Positions 9,633 through 18,368 are shown, numbered from the stretch's first letter. The stretch is DNA of 64,000 bases from Planctomicrobium piriforme (GCF_900113665.1 NZ_FOQD01000013.1:164548-228547), one strand, 5' to 3'. The notes: a model not told the origin generated them from the sequence alone. Program-made: numbers and translations.

Positions 9633-10522
9633 ACTACAAGATCACCCATGTTACAACGTACCAGTACAGCAGCCCCGTCAGGGTTTGTCACAACTATGTG
9701 ATGCTCACCCCGCGTGAAGAATTCCCGGTCGAGTGCCATTCGTACCGGCTGGTCATCCGCCCGACGCCGCATGTCGCCGGACGCCGCAAAGACTCATTCG
9801 GCAATACGGTGCATAGCTTCTCGATTGAAGAGAATCACAAGCAGTTATCCGTCACCGCCACAAGCCGGGTGACAGTCTCCCCCCGCGACCTTCCGAAGCC
9901 GGAAGAGACCCCTGCCTGGGAAACCGTGCAACAGGGAATCGTCAACAAGGAAGACCGGCTCTGGCTGGAAGCTTGCCAGTTTGTGTACGACTCACCCCGC
10001 ATTCGCCGATCGAACGAGTTTCAGGCGTTTGCCGCGAAGTCGTTTACGAAAGACCGCCCCATTCTCGAAGCCGCCCGCGACCTGACGACGCGCATTCATA
10101 AGCACTTCAAGTATGACTCCCGGGCAACGACGGTGAACACCACGCCGGAAGACTCGTTCAAACTGGCATTGGGAGTGTGTCAGGATTTCGCTCATGTGCA
10201 GGTGGCGTGCCTGCGGTCGATCGGACTGCCCGCCCGCTATGTCAGCGGCTATCTGCGCACGATTCCGCCGCCGGGCAAGCCGCGGCTGATCGGCGCGGAT
10301 CAGTCGCACGCCTGGCTGTCGCTCTACTGCGGCGAACTCGGCTGGATCGATTGCGACCCCACGAACAACTGCTTCGCCGGCACCGACCACATCCCGATCG
10401 CCTGGGGCCGCGACTACTCTGACGTCGCGCCGATCAAGGGCGTCTTTCTCGGCGGAGGCGAACACCAGTTGGTCGTCTCGGTCGACGTCTGCCCGCTGGA
10501 TGAACCGGTACAGGTGGCGTGA
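9629..10522 (+). CDS. Transglutaminase-like cysteine peptidase-family protein
   Basis: A 297-aa protein with a transglutaminase N-terminal beta domain (MNYKITHVTTYQYSSPV) and a transglutaminase-like core. The catalytic triad is Cys184 in GVCQDFAHV, His227 in QSHAWLSL and Asp243 in DCDPTNN. The ATG at 9629 overlaps the stop of the preceding fusion gene (ATGA). It is the last gene of the five-gene ATP-grasp/alpha-E/transglutaminase operon and the second transglutaminase-like member. The combination suggests that one set of enzymes makes and another cleaves or transfers amide bonds on a peptide substrate; this is inference from family predictions. Confidence 0.9.
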   Translation: MNYKITHVTTYQYSSPVRVCHNYVMLTPREEFPVECHSYRLVIRPTPHVAGRRKDSFGNTVHSFSIEENHKQLSVTATSRVTVSPRDLPKPEETPAWETVQQGIVNKEDRLWLEACQFVYDSPRIRRSNEFQAFAAKSFTKDRPILEAARDLTTRIHKHFKYDSRATTVNTTPEDSFKLALGVCQDFAHVQVACLRSIGLPARYVSGYLRTIPPPGKPRLIGADQSHAWLSLYCGELGWIDCDPTNNCFAGTDHIPIAWGRDYSDVAPIKGVFLGGGEHQLVVSVDVCPLDEPVQVA

Positions 10523-10806
10523 GGGAGTCGAGGGTCCAGGGCCAGACGCGGGATCGGCGGGAGACTTTCAAAAGGACACCCGCTGGATTCGCGGAGAGCA
10601 TGTCGGCTGCTGGGAAATCGCACATTCCCCGCTGCGAATCGTCGAAGGGTCGACTTCATCTTCAGACGTCTGGCGAATCTCGCTACGAAATCGGCATTTA
10701 CGCCATTCTTTCGAAAACGCTGCGTTGCTGAGTATGACTGGCACACTCGTTGCTTTCTGATTCTTCCACTCGCGAAGGATCATTTGAAACCAACAGGAGT
10801 CATGCG

Positions 10807-11004
10807 ATGAATTGGGATCAGGTTCAGGGAAACTGGGAACAGTTCAAAGGCAAAGCCCGACAGCAGTGGGGCAAACTGACCGACAGCGACTTCGAGCAGG
10901 TCAAAGGCAAAAAGGAAGAGCTTGTCGGTCGCATTCAGGCTCAGTACGGGTACGAGAAAGAACGCGTCGAAAAAGAAGTCGATGATTTCTGCAACAAGTG
11001 CTGA
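10807..11004 (+). CDS. CsbD family stress-response protein
   Basis: A 65-aa acidic helical protein matching the CsbD family (NWDQVQGNWEQFKGKARQQWG, then a second similar helix ending VDDF). Family members are induced by general stress in many bacteria, but their molecular function is unknown. The ATG at 10807 is chosen because the family starts at the MNWDQV motif. The very C-terminus reads CNKC, a CxxC pair that is not a standard part of the family. A strong intrinsic terminator follows 14 bp after the stop, so the gene is probably monocistronic. Confidence 0.85.
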   Translation: MNWDQVQGNWEQFKGKARQQWGKLTDSDFEQVKGKKEELVGRIQAQYGYEKERVEKEVDDFCNKC

Positions 11005-11017
11005 TCATAGGACATTC

Positions 11018-11039
11018 CTCAGGCCATGCCTGAGTTTTT
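11018..11039 (+). terminator. Intrinsic terminator after csbD-like gene
   Basis: A perfect 7-bp stem CTCAGGC / GCCTGAG with a CAT loop is followed directly by TTTTT, the classical rho-independent arrangement, just downstream of the CsbD stop codon. Confidence 0.85.
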
Positions 11040-11074
11040 GCGATGGTCCAACGTTGTGCCATCGCGGTCATATC

Positions 11075-11138
11075 CCGGACATCGCCAGCCAGGCGGTCGC
11101 GACGAGATCGCAGCCATGCCGGCGATGTCCGGTTTTTT
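11075..11138 (+). terminator. Second hairpin with T-run upstream of ku
   Basis: CCGGACATCGCC (11075-11086) pairs with GGCGATGTCCGG (11121-11132), followed by TTTTTT. The 34-nt loop contains an inner GCGA/TCGC hairpin. A third hairpin, GCGATGG / CCATCGC (11040-11065), lies between this and the csbD terminator. It may act as a second terminator or as an attenuator in the ku leader. Confidence 0.5.
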
Positions 11139-11214
11139 GATTGCTGCCAGGGACTCGGGAGTTCCGTCTAAGGAAAGACGTCTTTCACATGTCTTTCCCA
11201 GACTGGCTGTCACC

Positions 11215-12066
11215 ATGCCCCGTCCCATCTGGAAGGGCCAAATCTCTTTTGGCCTCGTCAACATCCCGATCACGCTCTTTTCCGCCGAACGCAGGCAAGA
11301 CCTCAAGTTGCATCTGGTTGACAGCCGTAACGGCGCACGGGTCCGCTATAACCGGGTCAACGACGAGACCGGTGAAGAAGTCCCCTGGGATTCGATCGTC
11401 AAGGCTTTTCACAGCGAGCAGGGAGACATCCTGCTGACGGAAGAAGAACTCGAACAGGCTTCGGCCGAGCTGACAAAACTGATCGAGATCGAACAGTTCG
11501 TCGAACTGGCCGACGTACAAGGGGTGTACTTCGACAAGCCGTATTACGTCGTCCCCGGTAAAGGGGGCGAGAAAGGGTACGTTCTGCTCCGCGAGGCCAT
11601 GCAGGCGAGCGGCAAGACGGGCATTGCGAGAGTCGTCATCCGTTCGAAGCAATACCTGTCAGCACTTTCAGCTGACGGCGACGCGCTCGTACTCAACCTG
11701 CTGCGATTCGAGCAGGATGTGGTTCCCGTCAGCGAGTTCGACGTGCCGGGGCAGGATCTCAAGAAATACAAAGTGACCGCCAAGGAAGTCGAACTGGCGA
11801 AGCAACTCGTCTCCGGCATGACGTCCAAGTGGAACCCAGGCGACTATCACGACGACTACCGCGAGGCGCTGCTGGAAGTGATCGAAGGGAAGATTTCATC
11901 GGGGCATCTGGAGCCGGTCGCCGCATCGAGCAAGACCGGCAAAAGTGCGACTCGCAAGACGATCAACTTCATGGATGTGCTCAAACGGAGCGTTGCTCAA
12001 AAATCGAAGCCGAAGTCGACTCCGCGCAAGCCGAAAACCACGTCTCGAAAGAAACGCACCGGTTAG
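11215..12066 (+). CDS. ku: Non-homologous end joining protein Ku
   Basis: The 283-aa product is a bacterial Ku homodimer subunit, which binds DNA ends in non-homologous end joining and recruits a LigD-type ligase. The start MPRPIWKGQISFGLVNIPI is the family signature and fixes the ATG at 11215. The core shows SPAR-like beta-barrel segments (GEEVPWDSIVKAF, IEIEQFVELADV, YYVVPGKGGEKGY). The last ~40 residues are a Lys/Arg-rich tail (KPKSTPRKPKTTSRKK), as in Ku proteins with extended DNA-binding C-termini. No ligD is seen in the window, so its partner must be elsewhere. Confidence 0.93.
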   Translation: MPRPIWKGQISFGLVNIPITLFSAERRQDLKLHLVDSRNGARVRYNRVNDETGEEVPWDSIVKAFHSEQGDILLTEEELEQASAELTKLIEIEQFVELADVQGVYFDKPYYVVPGKGGEKGYVLLREAMQASGKTGIARVVIRSKQYLSALSADGDALVLNLLRFEQDVVPVSEFDVPGQDLKKYKVTAKEVELAKQLVSGMTSKWNPGDYHDDYREALLEVIEGKISSGHLEPVAASSKTGKSATRKTINFMDVLKRSVAQKSKPKSTPRKPKTTSRKKRTG

Positions 12067-12130
12067 ATCATCCGCATTCTGAATTGTCCCTGTATTTCAA
12101 ACGAGTACATTACAATCGGGGAACATGTGC

Positions 12131-12344
12131 AGGGCCAAAGGCCTGTTACTCGAAAGCCCAGGCCGAACGCCTGGGAAACGGATTGAGAAAGCGATTCCAA
12201 GGGCCAACGGGCCGACACCTGAATTTATCCAGGGCCGATTTTCAGGAAAATGCGGGGTCACGGCCCTTCAGGCCTGGGAGATCGGGCTTGGATTGTTACC
12301 CAGGCCTAATCGGCCTGGGCTATTGAGTGAAGCCCCGTTGGGGC
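12131..12344. repeat. Cluster of short GC-rich palindromes
   Basis: The ~300-bp gap between ku and the glycosyltransferase carries no gene but several hairpins built on the same words: CCCAGGC/GCCTGGG (12157-12175), AGGGCCG/CGGCCCT (12231-12267), CCCAGGCC/GGCCTGGG (12299-12319) and GCCCC/GGGGC (12332-12344), plus GGCC..GGCC units at 12131-12144 and about 12201-12213. This resembles REP-like or small non-autonomous repeat elements. Confidence 0.6.
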
Positions 12345-12371
12345 AGAGGTTGAGGCGTTCTAAATTTCCCT

Positions 12372-13637
12372 TCACGGTATCGCACTGGATGCAAACGCGG
12401 TGAGTTGCTGCAGTAATTGATCAACCTGAGCGTCCAGGCTGTGATGCAGTTCGACATATTGTCTCGCGAAAGCCGCAGCAGCAGGGTCACGGGGCATTTT
12501 GCAGAGTTCACGGACCTGTTGGGCCAGTCGATCCAAACTGCCGTCTGCACATACACCCGCTTGCGAGCGGGCCAGGAATTCACGCTCTACGTTCAGCGAC
12601 GCAACGGGCACGCTGGTCGCCGCCGCCTGCAGGAATGTATTGGGGAACCCTTCCAGCGACGAGGTGTTCACCAGCACCGCTGCGCGCTGCATGATGCCGG
12701 GGATACTCGGGAAGGAAACCCGTTCGATGATCCGCACATTGGAGGGAGCGGTACGGCGAACTTCTGCTTCGACCACGTCGTCGCGGCGATTGAGGATCAT
12801 CAGGAAGGGGAGATCGGGGCAGCGTCTGGCAAGTTCGACGCAGTCGAGCGGGCGTTTGTGTTCGCTTTCCGCGCGGCCGATCCACAGGACATACCGATTC
12901 AAATCGGAAATCTCGGGGACGGGCCGGGGATGCTGAAGCAGATCATCCCATTGTTTGAGATCGATTGGATTGGGAACAATCGTGGCCGTGCGGCCAAACG
13001 CGGCCAGCTTCGATTGCTGCGAAGGGGTCTGACACAGAATCCCATCAGCATTTTCAATCGCCCATTTGCACGCGGCGGCGGAGTCGCGGTAGACGCTGAC
13101 GAAATTCGACTGCGTCAGATATCGCTCGTCGAGGTCGCCGTCGGAACCGAGAAACAGGACCGCCGGTCGACCGGTCGCATGAGCCGACGCGATCACCGTG
13201 GCCGAATTGCTCTGCACCCCGAACGTCAAAAACACGTCGGCGGGAATTTCTTCAAAGAACCTGGCCGGCAGGCAGGGATCCGGCTGCCGGACAATCATTT
13301 TCCGGATCGCCAGCAACGGCAGATACAGGGCATCACTCAACCGCGGTTCTCGGAGTTTCAGCCAGGGGAAACCCAGAGTTCTTTGTAACCGAAGGGCCAG
13401 CGATTCCCGCGCGGCGTAGAGCCGGTCCCGCAACAGTTTGAGACGTACCCCGTTGTAGCTGGGTTGACGCAGCGGCTGCCAGTGCCGAACGACGAACGTG
13501 ACTTCGCAATCCCCCCGTGCGGCCAAACCGCGGGCGAACATCCACGACCGGGTTTCGATCCCTCCGATGCCGCCGGGGACATCCGGATCGATCGCCGGAT
13601 AGGCGTTCAGCGCCACACAGCAGACGCGGATCGGCAT
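12372..13637 (-). CDS. Glycosyltransferase family 4 protein
   Basis: A 421-aa GT-B fold glycosyltransferase. The N-terminal half has the GT4 acceptor-side motif GGIGGIETRSWMFARGLAARG. The C-terminal half has VPNPIDL, the sugar-nucleotide region YVLWIGRAESEHKRP, and the SSLEGFPNTFLQAAA segment that corresponds to the EX7E motif. It probably transfers a sugar from a nucleotide donor onto a cell-surface glycan or lipid; donor and acceptor cannot be told from sequence. It stands alone, divergent from cdsA with 156 bp between the starts. Confidence 0.85.
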   Translation of the reverse strand: MPIRVCCVALNAYPAIDPDVPGGIGGIETRSWMFARGLAARGDCEVTFVVRHWQPLRQPSYNGVRLKLLRDRLYAARESLALRLQRTLGFPWLKLREPRLSDALYLPLLAIRKMIVRQPDPCLPARFFEEIPADVFLTFGVQSNSATVIASAHATGRPAVLFLGSDGDLDERYLTQSNFVSVYRDSAAACKWAIENADGILCQTPSQQSKLAAFGRTATIVPNPIDLKQWDDLLQHPRPVPEISDLNRYVLWIGRAESEHKRPLDCVELARRCPDLPFLMILNRRDDVVEAEVRRTAPSNVRIIERVSFPSIPGIMQRAAVLVNTSSLEGFPNTFLQAAATSVPVASLNVEREFLARSQAGVCADGSLDRLAQQVRELCKMPRDPAAAAFARQYVELHHSLDAQVDQLLQQLTAFASSAIP

Positions 13638-13793
13638 GCAGGAACTTCAGTTTGACGGGCTGAATGTGGACCGGGACGCTTCAAGTCGCACAGGAAACTG
13701 AGCATACTCTGGTCCGCACCGGACGGGGAGCGACAACGCCAGATTGCCCCCCTCCCCTGCCCCCTGAGGACTTGTGAAACAAGGCGACGGAAC

Positions 13794-14681
13794 ATGCTCG
13801 CCTGGCGAGTGACGATTTCGGCAATCCTGATTCCGCTCCTGGTGTTGATCTTCTATCTCGACGCCAGGGCGGGAGAATCGTCGCCATGGCTGCTGGTGCT
13901 GGTGACGTTGCTGGGGTTGCGGGCAGTCTGGGAACTCACGGAACTGCTGCGTCCGCGCATTCCGCAACTCAACTTTCCGCTCATGTGCCTGTGCGTGATT
14001 GCGATCATGGTCGGAAGCTGGTGGCCGCATCTGCGACCGGACCCGCCTGAACTGCTCGATCTGACGCCGCTGGCCCTGGCACTCTGCTTCTCGGTGATGC
14101 TGCTCTGCGCCGTCGAAGCGCGGCGATTTCAGGCGCCGGGCCACAGTTGGGAAAACCTGGGGACCGAAACGTTCATCGTCTGTTACATCGGGCTGCTGCT
14201 GGCCATGACTGCTCAACTAAGATGGGTCGCCGGAGAACAGGCCGGATATCTGGTCATCGGCTCGCTGGTCCTCTGTACAAAGGGGGCAGACGTCGGGGCG
14301 TACTTCGCAGGCAAGCGATTCGGCAAACGCAAACTGGCGCCGGTGCTCAGTCCCGGCAAGACCTGGGAAGGGGTCGTCGGCGCGGTCTTAGGGGCAGCGC
14401 TCTGCGGCTGGCTGTGGCTGACGTTCGCGCCGGGGTGGTTCGTCCCGGACGCGAAGGCCTGTCCCTGGTATTACGCCCTGCTCTACGGCGGAGTGATCAG
14501 TCTGGCAGGCATGGTGGGCGACCTGTGCGAATCGCTGCTGAAGCGGGATGTGGGCCGCAAAGATTCGGCCGCCCTGCTTCCCGGCTTTGGCGGCCTGCTC
14601 GACCTGCTCGACAGCGTGCTCTACGCCGGCCCGGTGGCCCTACTGCTCTGGAAAGTGCTCCCGCTGGCGACGTGGATGTGA
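13794..14681 (+). CDS. cdsA: Phosphatidate cytidylyltransferase
   Basis: The 295-aa integral membrane enzyme makes CDP-diacylglycerol from phosphatidate and CTP, the branch point of phospholipid synthesis. Several hydrophobic segments are evident. The C-terminal CDS signature is complete: SPGKTWEGVVGA near residue 185, then GDLCESLLKRDVGRKDS and PGFGGLLDLLDSVLY with the metal-binding aspartates. The start MLAWRVTISAILIPLLVLIF opens directly into the first membrane helix. The gene ends 16 bp from the converging VapD-like gene. Confidence 0.92.
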   Translation: MLAWRVTISAILIPLLVLIFYLDARAGESSPWLLVLVTLLGLRAVWELTELLRPRIPQLNFPLMCLCVIAIMVGSWWPHLRPDPPELLDLTPLALALCFSVMLLCAVEARRFQAPGHSWENLGTETFIVCYIGLLLAMTAQLRWVAGEQAGYLVIGSLVLCTKGADVGAYFAGKRFGKRKLAPVLSPGKTWEGVVGAVLGAALCGWLWLTFAPGWFVPDAKACPWYYALLYGGVISLAGMVGDLCESLLKRDVGRKDSAALLPGFGGLLDLLDSVLYAGPVALLLWKVLPLATWM

Positions 14682-14697
14682 ATTCCGCGAACGCAGG

Positions 14698-15003
14698 CTA
14701 TTGCTTGACGGCCTGCTGCACGGCCGTCATCAAGTCGTTTTGCTCCTCAATCCTCAGCATACGGATGTCCCGCACCGAGGGAGCAAACCAACTGTATGTC
14801 TGAGCCAGATCCATCGCCGCAAGGACACAGGTGACGGCGTTGACCTTCTCTGGATCGCCAAAATAGACGCTTCCTTGCTGCCACTTGAAATTGTGACGCG
14901 TCGTCAACACTTTCCTGATGTCGGCATAGGCGTTGTTGAATGACGGACTGCCGTAGTTTAACTCAAGTGCTTCTGTGTCCAAGTCGAATGCAATGGCATA
15001 CAT
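14698..15003 (-). CDS. vapD: VapD-like (Cas2-related) endoribonuclease
   Basis: The 101-aa product matches the virulence-associated protein D family, small ferredoxin-fold ribonucleases related to Cas2. It opens MYAIAFDLDTEALELNYG and continues with NNAYADIRKVL, FKWQQGSVYF and SVRDIRMLRIEE. The Asp of the first strand (FDLD) is the usual catalytic position. The ATG at 15003 gives the family's normal length. An in-frame TTG at 15090 has a much better ribosome site (AGGAG, 7 nt upstream) and would add 29 residues, so the true start is uncertain. VapD proteins act as toxins in some bacteria; no known antitoxin is recognised next to it. Confidence 0.8.
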   Translation of the reverse strand: MYAIAFDLDTEALELNYGSPSFNNAYADIRKVLTTRHNFKWQQGSVYFGDPEKVNAVTCVLAAMDLAQTYSWFAPSVRDIRMLRIEEQNDLMTAVQQAVKQ

Positions 15004-15102
15004 CGTCACTGTTCTCGCTGGCATCGGAGCAGGCATCAAATGGAGGCCGGATTCCGAGTTCAATGGTCTGGTGATTGAGCTTGTGGCCAACTTGATTCTC
15101 CT

Positions 15103-15195
15103 TTAAGCATTCGCAACTGCACTAAGAGCCAAGCTTGCGCAGCATCTCGATAAGGTTGCACATTGGCGACAAAAAGTCACGAAAATTCGGTTCAT
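15103..15195 (-). CDS. Possible 30-aa peptide upstream of vapD-like gene
   Basis: A 30-codon ATG-started frame (MNRIFVTFCRQC...) ends 12 nt before the TTG start option of the VapD-like gene, and the AGGAG ribosome site lies between them. It could be a leader or a small partner, since VapD toxins in some species are paired with a short upstream gene. No family is recognised and its length is close to what occurs by chance. Confidence 0.2.
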   Translation of the reverse strand: MNRIFVTFCRQCATLSRCCASLALSAVANA

Positions 15196-15215
15196 TGGCA
15201 AGATGAAATCGCCGA

Positions 15216-16076
15216 CTACTTCGTTCTGATCACGCGATGAAAGTGGAGTTCGACTTCGCGGTCGATGACGCGGCGGACCCCTTCGGACAGGCAGCGGGGC
15301 TCGTTGTCGGTCTCGCCGATCCGCAGCACTTCATCCAGCGACGTGCCGGGCAGTACGGTGAACGTCGACTGCTGAATGATCTGATTGCCGGCATCGAGTT
15401 CCGGCACGATGAAGTGGACCGTCGCTCCATAGGTGAGCATGTGATGCCCGTAGGCGTCGTGGTATGGACGAAAGCCTGGGAATGACGGCAGCAGGCCGTG
15501 ATGCAGATTGATGATCCGTCCGCCGGCAAATTCCCAACAGGCGGCCGGCGGGAGAATCCGCATGTACCTGGCCAGCACGACGTAGTCGATGTCGTATTCG
15601 TCGAGCAGTTCGACCAGTCGGGCGTTGTCGGGGTTGCCTTTGGCGTCGCCGATATTGTGAAAATCGACTTCGAACTGATCGGCGACGCCGCGACAGGCGT
15701 CGCGATTGCCGATCATCACCGCTACTTCGGCGTTGATGCGGTGGTCGCGAATGTCGCGGAGGATGGCGAGCGCCGGTTCGGGGCGATAGGTGGTACAGAG
15801 CGCGATCCGCGGGAGACGATTGTGTTCGTCGCGCGACCAGACCCGAATCGCGAGCCCTTTCACTCCGCCGATCTGGTTCATCCGCTCGCGCAGGACCGCG
15901 ACAGGTTCCTGATCGTTGGGCCATTCCATCCGCAGCAGCATCGCGAAGAGCTGTTCGGAATCGCGGTCGTACATCTGGATTTCGTGGATGTTCGCGCCCG
16001 ACTGCGTGACGTAATGCACGATCGGATCGGCCAGCCCGCGATTATCAGGACCGACTGCGGTAATGATCACCTGCAT
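15216..16076 (-). CDS. purU: Formyltetrahydrofolate deformylase
   Basis: The 286-aa enzyme hydrolyses 10-formyl-tetrahydrofolate to formate and tetrahydrofolate, balancing one-carbon pools and feeding formate to purine synthesis. An N-terminal ACT domain (about 1-75, starting MQVIITAVGPDNRGLADPIV) precedes a formyltransferase domain with VLARYMRIL, the INLHHGLLPSFPGFRPY catalytic Asn/His segment, and ELDAGNQIIQQ with the catalytic Asp. ACT domains in this family bind regulatory amino acids (methionine/glycine in E. coli). It lies upstream of the VapD-like gene on the same strand, with about 210 bp between it and the VapD ATG. Confidence 0.9.
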   Translation of the reverse strand: MQVIITAVGPDNRGLADPIVHYVTQSGANIHEIQMYDRDSEQLFAMLLRMEWPNDQEPVAVLRERMNQIGGVKGLAIRVWSRDEHNRLPRIALCTTYRPEPALAILRDIRDHRINAEVAVMIGNRDACRGVADQFEVDFHNIGDAKGNPDNARLVELLDEYDIDYVVLARYMRILPPAACWEFAGGRIINLHHGLLPSFPGFRPYHDAYGHHMLTYGATVHFIVPELDAGNQIIQQSTFTVLPGTSLDEVLRIGETDNEPRCLSEGVRRVIDREVELHFHRVIRTK

Positions 16077-16132
16077 AAAACGGCAGTCATTTCATTTCAG
16101 GAAAACAGGAGCCCGTACGCTGCATGAGCGTT

Positions 16133-16996
16133 TTACGCCTGACCGGCTGCGAGAATCCGGAACCGCAAGCCGGTCAGCAGTTCGAGCGCCTGCCCGACAT
16201 CCGCTTTCTGACGTTCGCGTTCCTGGGGAATCTCGCGTTCGATGGTCAGGGGACCATTGTAGCCGATTTCCTGTAATGTCTTCAGGTACGTCTCGATCCC
16301 GACGTCGCCGGTCCCGAGCGGGACTTCGCAGCCCCAGCCGACTCCGCGATGCTCAGGGGCCGCCCAGGTGCCATCTTTGCAATGCACGCTGCGAACGAGA
16401 TGCCCGACGGTCTTGAGCGCCTGAATCGGATCGCCAGTCCCATAGAGAATCATGTTGGCGGGATCGAAATTGATGAACAGGTTATCGCGGTCGACGTCGT
16501 CGATGAACTCCAGCAGATGCTCCGCGGTTTCCTGTCCGGTTTCGAGATGCAGCCGCTGGCCGTTTTTGGCGATGTGATCGAGCAAATCACGGGTTGTATC
16601 GATCAACTGCTTGTAGTCTTCGGAAGCGCGGTCGTCAGGGACAAAGCCGATGTGCAGGCCGACGGTATCGACGCCCAGCAACTTTGCGAAATCGGCGATC
16701 TCTTTCATCTCCCGCACACGTTCAGCCCGGGTTTCTGCCGGCACCAGGCCAACCGTGCGAGCGGTCTCGGCGATGCTCGCGTAGCTTTCCCCTTCAAAGC
16801 CGCCGAACACGACGGTCACGGTTGTGCCTGCGTCGCGGCAACGGGCGAGAAATGCGGCGGCCGCTTCCGGAGTGCGGTTGGCGGGAGAGGGGGCGTGCAG
16901 TTGCACGGTCGGGATTTCGAGTTCCTGCACCACGTCGAGGTGCACTCCCAGGCCGGCATCCAGAGAGGTAAATACGCCAATCGGCCAGACGCTCAT
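16133..16996 (-). CDS. Sugar phosphate isomerase/epimerase family TIM-barrel protein
   Basis: A 287-aa xylose-isomerase-like TIM barrel. Metal-site and substrate motifs are visible in order: VGLHIGFVP, LHLETGQET (Glu), INFDPANMILY (Asp), SVHCKDGTW (His/Asp) and LTIEREIP (Glu). The ATG at 16996 (MSVWPIGVFTSLDAGLG) is chosen over an in-frame start 180 nt upstream because family homology begins there. Such proteins isomerise or epimerise sugars or sugar-like metabolites and are numerous in planctomycetes; the substrate is not predictable. Confidence 0.85.
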   Translation of the reverse strand: MSVWPIGVFTSLDAGLGVHLDVVQELEIPTVQLHAPSPANRTPEAAAAFLARCRDAGTTVTVVFGGFEGESYASIAETARTVGLVPAETRAERVREMKEIADFAKLLGVDTVGLHIGFVPDDRASEDYKQLIDTTRDLLDHIAKNGQRLHLETGQETAEHLLEFIDDVDRDNLFINFDPANMILYGTGDPIQALKTVGHLVRSVHCKDGTWAAPEHRGVGWGCEVPLGTGDVGIETYLKTLQEIGYNGPLTIEREIPQERERQKADVGQALELLTGLRFRILAAGQA

Positions 16997-17236
16997 GTCA
17001 GTCGTTCCCCAGGGGTGTTCACGCAGTGATGACGGCACCAGATCATAACACCCCCCTGCCCGTCGCTCCACAAGTGGGGCGAAAACTGAGACGGCATTTG
17101 CGCGACAAGCGAGAAAAAGATTAACGAGGCGCATGGAAATGCAGAGTCGCCGCAAACGTGGGCGAAGCATCGACAAGTCGCCGACGCCTACCTATGGTGA
17201 CCTGATTCCGGGAGCTTCCAAGACAAGGATGAATGC

Positions 17237-18238
17237 GTGTCGACTCGAGTCATTGCCAGTGCCAATGGAGTGGAAGCGACGAGGCTGGCCTACGACCTGA
17301 TTCAGCAGGGGCGCGATCCGCTCGACGCCGTTGTGGCAGGCGTGACGCTCGTGGAAGACGATCCCAATGACATGACGGTCGGCTACGGCGGACTTCCCAA
17401 CGAAGACGGCATTGTGGAGCTGGACGCCGCAGTCATGCACGGCCCGACGCATCGCGCCGGCGCCGTCGCCGGGCTCCGCAACGTGCGGCACGCCGCACAG
17501 GTCGCCCGCCTCGTGTTGCAGCAGACCAAGCATGTGCTGCTGATTGGCGAAGGAGCCAACCGATTCGCCCAGGCCCAGGGATTTCCGCACGAAGACCTGC
17601 TGACGGAGAAAGCCCGGCAGATCTGGCTGTACTGGACGCAGACAAATTCTCCGCGGCAGGACTGGGTGCCGCCGCCGTTTCAATCGCTGCCGGAAGCGGT
17701 GCGAGAGTTCTTTCATCTGGTGGAGGAAGAAGGCCGCGCCGCGACCTCAGGTTACCAGCGGAGCGAAGCGGTCGAGCGCCCGACCGGAACGGTCCATTGC
17801 TCGGCGATCAATGCGACGGGCGACCTGTCGTGCTGCACATCGACCAGCGGGCTCGCCTTCAAACTGCCGGGCCGCGTTGGTGACTCGCCCATCATCGGTG
17901 CAGGCCTGTACGTCGACAACGCGATCGGTGCCTGCGGCAGCACCGGACGGGGTGAAGAAAATTTACGACACTGTTCTTCCCGCACGGCGGTGGAGTTGAT
18001 GCGACAGGGCAAAACGGCGGCCGAAGCCGGGCTGGAAGTCCTGACGCGGATCGTTGAAACGGCGAAAGAGCCGTGGCTGCTGGGGCCGGACGGCAGGCCG
18101 AACTTCGGACTCAAACTGTACCTGCTCGGGAAGAACGGCGATTACGCCGGCGTCTCAATCTGGGGTCCGACGACATTCGCCGTGACCGATGAAAAGGGGA
18201 CGCGGCTCGATCCGTGCGAATACCTGTTCAAGAAGTAG
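17237..18238 (+). CDS. N4-(beta-N-acetylglucosaminyl)-L-asparaginase-like Ntn hydrolase
   Basis: The 333-aa protein belongs to the asparaginase-2/aspartylglucosaminidase family, made as a precursor that self-cleaves so that a Thr becomes the N-terminal nucleophile. The cleavage site is the GTVHCSAIN segment near residue 182. It is followed by the family pocket [27 protein letters not shown] and a CGSTGRGE loop. It starts with GTG at 17237 with AAGGA upstream; a nearby ATG at 17229 is out of frame. No signal peptide is seen, so the enzyme is probably intracellular. Likely reaction: removal of GlcNAc from Asn-linked glycopeptides, or hydrolysis of related beta-aspartyl amides. Confidence 0.85.
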   Translation: MSTRVIASANGVEATRLAYDLIQQGRDPLDAVVAGVTLVEDDPNDMTVGYGGLPNEDGIVELDAAVMHGPTHRAGAVAGLRNVRHAAQVARLVLQQTKHVLLIGEGANRFAQAQGFPHEDLLTEKARQIWLYWTQTNSPRQDWVPPPFQSLPEAVREFFHLVEEEGRAATSGYQRSEAVERPTGTVHCSAINATGDLSCCTSTSGLAFKLPGRVGDSPIIGAGLYVDNAIGACGSTGRGEENLRHCSSRTAVELMRQGKTAAEAGLEVLTRIVETAKEPWLLGPDGRPNFGLKLYLLGKNGDYAGVSIWGPTTFAVTDEKGTRLDPCEYLFKK

Positions 18239-18368
18239 TCCGGACTTTCTGCTCCCGAAAATCAGTCGCATAAGATCATTTTGCGAAACGCTCAGGCTTG
18301 TCCCATGTCGAGCCGATCAATATACTACCGATCTTGTCGTGTTTTATTCACTGCCTTGGACCCTCCAC

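Noticed and set aside
11075..11138. A riboswitch-like structure in the ku leader
   Set aside because: It is a simple long-range hairpin with a T-run and shows no conserved aptamer elements.
14698..15003. Possible Cas2 and CRISPR locus
   Set aside because: The protein fits VapD better and no repeat-spacer array or cas gene is present.
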